The translations under genes were made by a program, and so were the position numbers. The notes beneath the pieces were generated by a model, which was given only the letters and a program-made list of their open reading frames with translations, searched no databases and was not told the origin of the DNA. Shown in pieces: positions 49,320-56,663 of a stretch of 56,663 nucleotides of DNA. The stretch's first letter is position 1. Each line of letters opens with the position of its first letter. Origin of the DNA: Owenia fusiformis (Eukaryota > Annelida > Polychaeta > Sabellida > Oweniidae); contig CAIIXF020000702.1 of assembly GCA_903813345.2 (NCBI GenBank), positions 1-56,663 on the forward strand. The letters run 5' to 3'.

Positions 49320-50200
49320 TTGATCTACGGCTACCGTACGTTGTAGTTTATTAGAATCGGCATATTTTTATGGTAATCGTAGAAAATCTACGGCAGGATT
49401 ACGGTCTCTGTTCGGCATATCCAGTTTTTCACAGCCTCAGAGTCAATCATAATCATAACTCAGAGTTATAACTGTTTTAATTTCTACGGCCAACGTAGAA
49501 GTTAATCAAAAAACTCCGCATGGCTGCCGTATGGTTGCCGCAGCAAAACTGACTCAAAGACCGAGTACATTACCAATCAAACCAATCGGCAGACGCAAGT
49601 GAACCGTAATTCAGTCAGACGTGCCACAATGGGATCTTTCTGCAATCAAGCTACGACCTGATGATTTCTACGTGAATCGCACGAATTAACGAACTCTGAG
49701 TATTTTCTACAGCTAGCCTGTATGTTATCTACGGTCGGATCACGGTATCCGTACATATCCAGTAATTTACAGCCTGTGGAGTCACCGTACCGTAGAAATT
49801 ATGACTCTGAATGTTTTCATTTCTATGATTACCGTAGAAGTGAAAACGCCGTAGACTGTGAGTCATCATTTAAAAGGTCGTGCAGCACCCATAAGTTTTA
49901 TATTTTCACAAAATCAAAATACGACTTCCCAAGCGAATGTGACTGTTAAAATATCTTAATTACATAAAATTTTCACGGCAAACGTATGGCTATCGGACGT
50001 AAAATGAAATAAAACCGTGCGTTCGCCGTTGCAAGTGTGACTACGGTCGTTTTACGGTTTCTGTATGGTGTATCAATATTTTAAAGGCCGTAGAGTCCCC
50101 GTAGAAATCATAAGTCAGGGTTAACTTTTTCTATTCATTGTAGAAATAAACAAGCCGCTGGCGGACCGTGGAAAGGTCCCGCGGTGGCTGTACATAGGGC
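49320..50200. repeat. Diverged tandem repeat rich in CTACGG/CCGTAG
   Basis: Three degenerate copies share, in order, ACGGT followed by TCTGT or ATCCGTA, a CATATCCAGT-like word, ACAGCCT then GAGTC, an ATRACTC word and TTTCTACGG. The ACGGT landmark falls near 49401, 49743 and 50054, giving spacings of about 342 and 311. The 75-codon open frame at 49722-49949 lies inside copy two and is unlikely to be a gene. Confidence 0.55.
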
Positions 50201-50321
50201 CTAGTCGACTTGCGGCTAATCCTATAGTTTGTGGTTTACCCCTGCGACCTGTAGGATCGCTGTAAGCACCCCCGCGACCGCCTTAATTGCACTAAATTGA
50301 TCTAAATAATGATTTACTTTT

Positions 50322-50950
50322 TGGTTTTCATTTACACATTTTGCGTAGATCTTTAAAGATGCAATTTTTGATTTGGAGTTGCCATTTTGATATTTTTTCC
50401 TTTCTTCCGACAAATGTTGAATATATTGTGTAACCTATAATAAGTATTAAATTTCTAAATGCTATATCACTTTTCATGAAATGAAAACCCAGAATAAAAT
50501 GTTTCCAGAGTATTTTACATTTCAATATTTTTTCCACATCCTTCCATAGTGCTTCTACTTGCTTACATTCAAAAATAAGATGTTTTGCATTTTGAATTAT
50601 ATTAAATTTTGAACAATTTTGGTTAATATTAGAGTTCCATCTACATATCTCACTTCCACATGCAAAAATGTTGTGAAATAATTTAAAGTTGAATTCAGCA
50701 TACTTTTTGTATTTCATGTTTGTCATTTCAAAGAATATATTTTATCATAAAACGTTTTATCATGAGGAATACTAAAAATATTACTCCAATGTTTTTCTAA
50801 AACATTTCGTTCTTGTTTACTTTTTATCAATATATCATATAGCATATTTGTTTTCATCTCTTCTAATTTAATCCATTTATTATTTCCTAAAAGGAAAGTT
50901 TTCCTGTATTTTATGTTTGTGACCAGCCCTGCATGAGAACAACAGAACAC
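50322..50950 (-). pseudogene. Remnant of non-LTR (LINE) retrotransposon reverse transcriptase, C-terminal part
   Basis: Two minus-strand frames, 50950-50723 and 50726-50328, overlap at AAATGA and together read like the region after the polymerase domain of a LINE ORF2. The second has EFNFKLFHNI, then C38, H49 and C54 in the context AKHLIFEC and W61, fitting the zf-RVT zinc-finger region known from LINE-type reverse transcriptases, followed by the usual WKHFILGF stretch. The catalytic core is absent, there is a frame break, and no 3' tail is evident, so the copy is truncated and dead. The clade cannot be assigned by eye. Confidence 0.7.
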
Positions 50951-51480
50951 ATTACAATTATAAAATTAGCATGACGCAATGGGGCACAATGTGACTGTAC
51001 ACGAAACCAATACCAGACAAAAACACTTAAAGAAAACCGACTGTCAAATAAAAACAACCAATCTAAAATACCAATATGCACAACAAATTCTCATCCAACT
51101 TGAGATAACACTAGTCACACAGATGGACACAGCCAAATACCTCACCGGACTGGGCACAACCTGCTACCCGACCAATGTAATACATTCACAACACAACATT
51201 ATAAAACTTACGTAACCCAATGCGCCAAAACACATTACAACCAGATTCAACCAGACAAAGAACCACAATTCCGACTGCGCTGTCAAACTGCTACAACACA
51301 ATCGAGCACAACCCAATCATAAATCAATCCAACACAGTCAACAAGATTAAACTCAACTCAACCTATCATTTAACTAATTCATTTAGGCACTACCTGCAAA
51401 AAACCTACCATAACACAACCAGGCTTAACCAAATACTCAATTAATTAAACTCGATTAAATCAAACAATCAAAACACAATC
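50951..51480 (+). repeat. G-poor degenerate tandem repeat
   Basis: The plus strand is strikingly poor in G and rich in A and C. A segment beginning CATTACAATTATAAAATTAG at 50950 recurs, diverged, from about 51195 as ACATTATAAAACTTACG. Both copies continue with a CAATG-type word, an ACCAGACAAA-type word and CCGACTG. The period is about 245 bp. The open frames of 74 and 78 codons here follow from the lack of G-containing stops and are not convincing genes. Confidence 0.45.
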
Positions 51481-52275
51481 AGGCACAACCTATGAAACGG
51501 TGATATCAGTATCCAACTAAGCTTCTCTAAATAGAGACAACAATCAACCGGGCAACCACACAACACAATCGTGGACCACCCGATACATACTCCTCCAACG
51601 GAACGTTTTAGAAGTACAGATTCTAACCGTTTTTTGAAGTCCTTTAACAAGTAAGGTCGTCTGAACTATTTGTTCGTTAATATGTTCATTTTCTTAAATA
51701 TAATAGTTATGATCACTCAATCACTCGATTAACGGTATGCTATGAAAACTATTTTTAATCTTTTTAACTGATGCATTCACTGCTTTATTTTCTTGCATTT
51801 TAAAAATATTTTCTTGCGAAATTGCGTTTTGGAATTTCTGCTGGAGAGATGTTTCTCTGTAAACACAAATTTCTATCAACAATTCACAAACTCTGATGGT
51901 ACATTGTGTTCTCGAATAACACATCGTTGAAAATGTTCGAGCTTTGTGACGGACCCGATGCAGAAAACGTTATCCTCCATTTTAAAGGGAGTTTTTACCA
52001 CACATGAGGAACACTTCCGAACACTCACAACTACTCCCATTAAAGACATGCGTCGAAATCTAATTACGCATGATCATTTCGTTTTGCCATTTGATTTAAT
52101 CCTGGCTGCCTGTGCTATTCCGCCAAGGTTAAAAAGCGAGGGACTAAATGAATAAATTACAGCTTCATTTAAACCAAAAATTCCAAACCGCAGGCATTTT
52201 AAAATTCCGACTAGATTGTGTTCCTTGGTACAAAATTATAATATGTAACTTAATGTATGACATTTAGGACATGTT
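51481..52275. other. Single-copy DNA, nothing recognised
   Basis: Only short open frames without domains. Confidence 0.5.
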
Positions 52276-52731
52276 TTAAAAAATAGAAAACATCTTACAG
52301 AATGAGAATAGCCAACCTCCTTTATTTCGTAACATTACGTCAAAGTAACTAGAAATAGTTGTGAAACAATAAATACGAGCGTTTAATTTCAGTAGTACAC
52401 TCGCCTCCGCAAAACTAGCAACATTTAGCCCCTTGTTAGAGCCTTTCATGTTTGAATTGTGAAGAGAAAAAAATATTTGTAGGGCTGCAGATATCAAATT
52501 CCTCACTTTTCTTAGTTTACGCCATTTACAATAAGTGGGAAATTGCCACAAATCATGTAACGTACAGAATATGCACCCATCCGAAGTTCTAACAAATATA
52601 TAATTAAAGTTAATAAAGAGAAAATTGAATTTAACTTTATGGAACACAATATTGATATCTTCTTCGAAAATATTCGGACAGTTCGGAGGTGCAGAAAATA
52701 AAGGAACCCGTTGGGGAGTTAAGGCTGTCAA
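52276..52731 (-). CDS. Open frame of 151 codons, unrecognised and doubtful
   Basis: It starts at ATG and ends TTTT-rich (residues MFSIF). It is rich in F, N, I and C, with no domain, signal or repeat that I can name, and lacks the codon bias expected of a conserved protein. In AT-rich DNA a frame this long can arise by chance. Listed only because it is the longest in the single-copy part. Confidence 0.12.
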   Translation of the reverse strand: MTALTPQRVPLFSAPPNCPNIFEEDINIVFHKVKFNFLFINFNYIFVRTSDGCIFCTLHDLWQFPTYCKWRKLRKVRNLISAALQIFFSLHNSNMKGSNKGLNVASFAEASVLLKLNARIYCFTTISSYFDVMLRNKGGWLFSFCKMFSIF

Positions 52732-52966
52732 ACCTAAAGAGGGTTGTATGATATTGAAAAATAATGTATCCTTTTAAAAACAAATGTTAAAATAAATTAT
52801 AGAAAATGTGTCCATTCGCCTGTACTTTTTTTCAAAATACCCGTTTATTTGTAATTGTCTAGCTGTTTGGTTTATAACCCGATGATCGCATTCTGATACT
52901 CAGACCATCTCTGCTATGCACAAGAATGTTCTAGAAGGACACTGAGAGAAGGCTGTGATATCTCAC

Positions 52967-53074
52967 GATGCGATGATCGGATCTAGTACAGAGGCCAATA
53001 ATTTATTCATCGGTTTGCCCCTCTTGATTTTATCAGGGCCGCCCCGTAGATTATACGTCAGTGGGTCATCTTCA
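52967..53074 (-). CDS. Candidate internal exon of 108 nt, protein unknown
   Basis: On the minus strand an acceptor-like GTCTGGTTCCAG is followed by a 108-nt open stretch ending at a strong donor-like GTGAGA. Phase is symmetric (2-2), so the exon could be included or skipped without a frameshift. The 35 complete codons read EDDPLTYNLRGGPDKIKRGK and continue with PMNKLLASVLDPIIA, a mix of acidic, basic and hydrophobic residues that looks more protein-like than neighbouring frames. If not spliced, it ends one codon later at TGA (52963-52965). An in-frame TGA lies upstream, so it must be spliced to be coding. I do not recognise the family. Confidence 0.25.
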
Positions 53075-53537
53075 CTGGAACCAGACGATTCGACGCATGA
53101 GAGAAATCATAATATCTATACTTTTGCAAATGCGGCGTTCCCTTTTTGCTTTTGCAAATGTTGAAAATTGAATGTGATTGTAACCCCGGGAGTGTAACAT
53201 TGATCAGAGGTATTCGATCCCTTAAAATAATGCATTGGACCACAATTTCATTCGTACCTTATTCACAGAATCGATGGTACAGCTATAGTGACACCAAGTA
53301 GTAACACTACGTTATTTCTAAAGGATAAATGTCAAATATTACATTTGTTTTGGCGAGACCTCATCGGGACCTCATCAACTTTGAATAGATGTTTCATTTT
53401 TCCCCCTTGGAGCCCCTGGGTTTGAGACCAATCATAATACATTGTACATCTTCTAAATTACCGCTAGTGACAAATTGAATGATTGTATTTTAATCTTCAC
53501 TTTACAAATATTACATACATTCCTCATGTTACAACAA

Positions 53538-53564
53538 AGATATATAAAACTGTTTTATATATCT
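53538..53564. repeat. Perfect 13-bp palindrome
   Basis: AGATATATAAAAC, one T, then its exact complement. Isolated; may be a chance AT-rich cruciform. Confidence 0.6.
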
Positions 53565-53998
53565 GGTTACAAAGACAATAGAATATGATGCAGTTTCATG
53601 TTACCTGGTTTATCAATCATATAGTCACTTCACATGTAATAACGTATTTCTCATTTATCCATCAACCAAAATATTGCTGGGTAGTACAGATGATTTTGAT
53701 TGCTGTTAGCTAACCGTTGGACGCACAAATTAGCTCGATTACAATTTCTTTGATATCGAATTGAGCTGCATGCCAAAACTAATTAGGTGCATTCCCAAGT
53801 AGAAATTCACCAATCAGAAAACGTATATATTTGAAGTAAGACATGCATGATGGGATTGAAAAGGGCGCCGATTGTTGATTATACTACTCACCTATAGTAA
53901 CATTCCCGGGGAAAATCCTCCCGGGGACAGATTAATGTTCCCTCTATTGACCAAACTAGGTACTACACTTCACTCCACCTTTTGAAAATAACTAACTC

Positions 53999-54019
53999 AT
54001 ATATATATATATATATATC
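53999..54019. repeat. (AT)n microsatellite
   Basis: About ten AT dinucleotides. Confidence 0.9.
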
Positions 54020-55841
54020 TCACACACAAAACTTATCTTTTCTGTGGTTTATATTCATCATATAAATGACAAATGGCGAGGAAGATTTCTAAAAAAACAG
54101 CAGAAAGGTACATTTAATTAGAAAATTGTCCTAGTTTCCTATTCGGGGGAATTGATTTGTGAAAATCCCAGCAATGGCAGAATTAATTGTTGTAATCATA
54201 TTCTAAAAACTGGTACTCAAGAACTACATGATTGGCAAATATTTTGCTGTGATTTGAAGGATACAAGCATCCTATTTTCGTTTCCAGAGTTCCTCCACAG
54301 TGCTATTACCGACAAATACAAGTACATATTACACGTAACTTATATCAAAAGCTCTTTATTTTCTAAGGAGAATTCATTGCAAAATAGTTTGGTAAAAGAG
54401 GCTGCGTTTTCGAACTGCCCGCGGCGCAAGTCAGTTGCGTAATATTTAAGATACGAAAAAGAACAATGTGGTCAGCGGGGCAAATTACATGGAGAAACGT
54501 TTTCGACAAAAACAGGTCATCCATGTGCTCTTATACTCATATAATTCATTTAAAAGAAACCTAGCTTATAGCAAGCGACCAGGCAACGTGAATGTTATTG
54601 ACAATATTGTCACAGCGTAATTAAGCAGTGCATATGCGCTCGGATGAGCTGTTTCGGTTGAAAGCGCTTCACCATGTTATTTGCCTCCTGTTCTTTGTTG
54701 AAATCGTCTCACCATATTTGGCCATGGTTACATTTGCCCCGATTTTCAACAAAATACTCAATCGGCTGGGCCCCGTACATAAAATCAGAGCAAATGTGAC
54801 CACTGCATTATTCGCTCCGCAGGGTCTATCGATCTTTTTTCGCGATACCCGGGGAGAAAACTCATATAAGTATCATCTCAGACCAAATCACGAAAACTAT
54901 ACTCTGAAATGTGGATGCAGCTTTCATCAATTTCACCTCGTTTTAAACAAGGTTGGAGATTTATACGTGAAATTCAGGCATCAACCCAAATGTTTGCAGG
55001 GAAAATCTATTTTCTTGCTAAGGAAATTTCTCAGAGTAACGAAGCATAAAAGGAAAAAATCACATTTTTTTTGTTAAAAAAGCAAATGTTTTCTTTGTAT
55101 TGTTTACTAAAGAATGTTATAAATGTTCTTAAAGTTCTTCCATTCTTGCAAAAGATAACTTTAAAAACATCATCTTTCGATGTTTTGTAATCTGTAGGCG
55201 TCTTCTCTGAGCTTTTTGATGGTTGTCAGCCATATCGGCAAATTATATTTTTTGAGATATCAGCATCCATTTATTGTAACTCGCGTTTGCTACCATTTCC
55301 TCAATTCTGAGATGATTTGCAAACGCGTAGTAAACCTGCTCACGTCGGAACTATTTTGACCTACATCGCTATTTTCGTAATTCAAATGAAAGTTGAACTC
55401 CTCCTCTTTATTTTGATACCAAATAGTGGCATACTAGGTACCCTAGAAGCCAACTATGGCGTTATTTAGAACAATACTACAGGTTTTTAAATGGACCATA
55501 TAAATGGACCATACCTTTTGGCGGATGGATATGGAACCTCATACCTTTATAATAAAATTACGTCATCATATTATACAGCCAATCATAAAGCTACTTGTTT
55601 ACGTTTTTGCTTATTAAAGAGCGCAAGTACCAAGAGCACTGCAGCTTCATAAATAATATATTTAAATGCTCTGAAGCACACGATTTAAGCGCCTCTTTAT
55701 CTCAATTTTTATTTTAATAACAACACTTATGTTACAGTATATTATTGTATATTTGTTGCGATAAGTTATATTTGACAAAATCCACCTTACTTGATATAAG
55801 TTAATATAAGATTATAAATACAGAATATCACATCATTTTGA
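54020..55841. other. Single-copy DNA with one doubtful 149-codon open frame
   Basis: The plus-strand frame at 54628-55077 has a hydrophobic stretch near residues 15-40 and a basic, lysine-rich end, but no recognisable domain and no clear promoter or splice context. I regard it as probably non-coding. Nothing else is supported here apart from a tandem ATGGACCATA duplication near 55492-55515. Confidence 0.4.
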
Positions 55842-55945
55842 GTGATATCATTTCTATCGCCGAGTTGATATCAAATATCAACACGAGTGAGCGAATCGAA
55901 TGAGTGTTGATATTTGATATCTACGGGGCGATAAAATGATATCAC
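55842..55945. repeat. Long near-perfect inverted repeat (two arms of about 45 bp)
   Basis: Left arm 55842-55887 and right arm 55902-55945 pair almost throughout: GTGATATCATTT, ATCGCC, GATATCAAATATCAACAC on each arm. The spacer is short (about 14-16 nt). It could be a foldback/MITE-type element or a cruciform-forming site. No target duplication was identified. Confidence 0.75.
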
Positions 55946-56269
55946 GAGAAATTATGTGATATTGGGTTTATCCCATGATTACAATCACCTTGTGATCTTC
56001 TGATCCAATTTCCAGGACAGTGGCAGACAATATAATTAACTAGAAATTAGAATATCAATTGAATATTTGAAACATTTTATTTTAACAATTAAAAGTAAAT
56101 AACATGATATAGTTCATGATAAATACCATTTTTAATCGTTAGTTAGCAGCCTTCTAATCAAATTATATACACAATCGTAATTCAATACACCAATGAAACT
56201 TAAAGAGAATAAATTAACGGACCTATTTTCTCAAAAGAGAATAAATTATCTGACCTAATTTCCAACAAT

Positions 56270-56410
56270 ATTGTGGCGCGAAATCCAAATGTGATATCAC
56301 ACGGATATGCGTGAGATAAACGATATCGCACGCATATGAGTTTGATAAACGATTTTCTGGAAAATATCACACGGATTTCAATAATATCAGAAATATCAAT
56401 AGCTGTTATT
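56270..56410. repeat. Cluster of ATATCACACG/CGATATC inverted words
   Basis: Contains ATATGCGTG ... CACGCATAT as a 9-bp stem around GATATC, two copies of ATATCACACGGAT, and repeated GATAAACGAT. It shares the GTGATATCA vocabulary with the inverted repeat at 55842-55945, so both may belong to one element. Confidence 0.45.
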
Positions 56411-56663
56411 GTACAGATAACGCATAAATCGTGGGATAAAAGAGATTATATAATAAAGACCCTTGGGGAGCGTTGAACATTTTGAATTTCATATTGAACA
56501 TAAATCAGCTTTGTCTGGTCAGATACGGTAATATATTAGCCGAAGCACTGTATATAATACATAGTAATATATAATAAAAACTCATGCATCACACAATTTT
56601 AAGCCATTGTAATATATAAAAAATCATACCAAAAGAGGTCTATCATCCCTTAAAACATCTTCA

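Noticed and set aside
53900-53940. Doubled CCCGGGG with flanking AACATT/AATGTT as a transcription terminator
   Set aside because: Each CCCGGG is self-palindromic and the spacing gives no single stable stem; terminators of this kind are not expected in animal DNA.
54628-55077. 149-codon plus-strand frame as a real gene
   Set aside because: No recognisable domain or splice/promoter context; plausible as chance in a 10-kb single-copy stretch.

Overview
This is eukaryotic, almost certainly animal, nuclear DNA, and most of it is repeat. The clues are long satellite arrays, an LTR retroelement with a tRNA-Pro-type primer site, a non-LTR retrotransposon remnant and no dense open frames. I lean towards a marine invertebrate such as a mollusc, but nothing here proves the taxon. 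I find no complete protein-coding gene. The short open frames in the repeats recur only because the DNA recurs.

Layout. (1) 1-26132: head-to-tail array of a 714-bp satellite, about 36.6 units, cut by the window start. By eye most units are identical except for a T6/T7 run, but 12136-21068 is full of single-base deletions and probably reflects poor assembly polishing. (2) 26133-33633 and 37204-46622: eight older hairpin-bounded modules (called M1-M8 here) of 1.5-2.7 kb. They form two coherent subfamilies and one variant, in the order A-B-A-B / five 714-bp units / B-A-C-A. Each module starts at a CTAG followed by a palindrome, usually carries tandem TGAGTCA-like words at its head, has one to four ~474-610-bp internal cassettes, and ends with a TGACCTTTGACCT-type direct repeat, an AT/AG-rich microsatellite and often one or more terminal hairpins. 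The 714-bp unit has the same plan and recognisable sequence similarity, so it looks like a fourth, recently amplified subfamily. (3) 42000-44107: a young 2.1-kb LTR element inside M7, with 934-bp LTRs apparently identical, a 230-bp non-coding interior and a 5-bp target duplication.

(4) 46623-56663: AT-rich, mostly single-copy DNA. It holds a tRNA-like sequence, clusters of promoter-type words near 48.1 and 48.6 kb, two weak exon candidates on the minus strand, a diverged ACGG-rich tandem repeat, a non-LTR reverse-transcriptase tail, a G-poor degenerate tandem repeat and several palindromes.

The most interesting object is the family of hairpin-terminated modules. The junction hairpin + CTAG, the tandem terminal hairpins and the amplified 714-bp relative suggest a non-autonomous mobile or rolling-circle-type element family that generates satellite DNA. 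That mechanism is inference; no transposase, Rep or helicase is encoded in the window.
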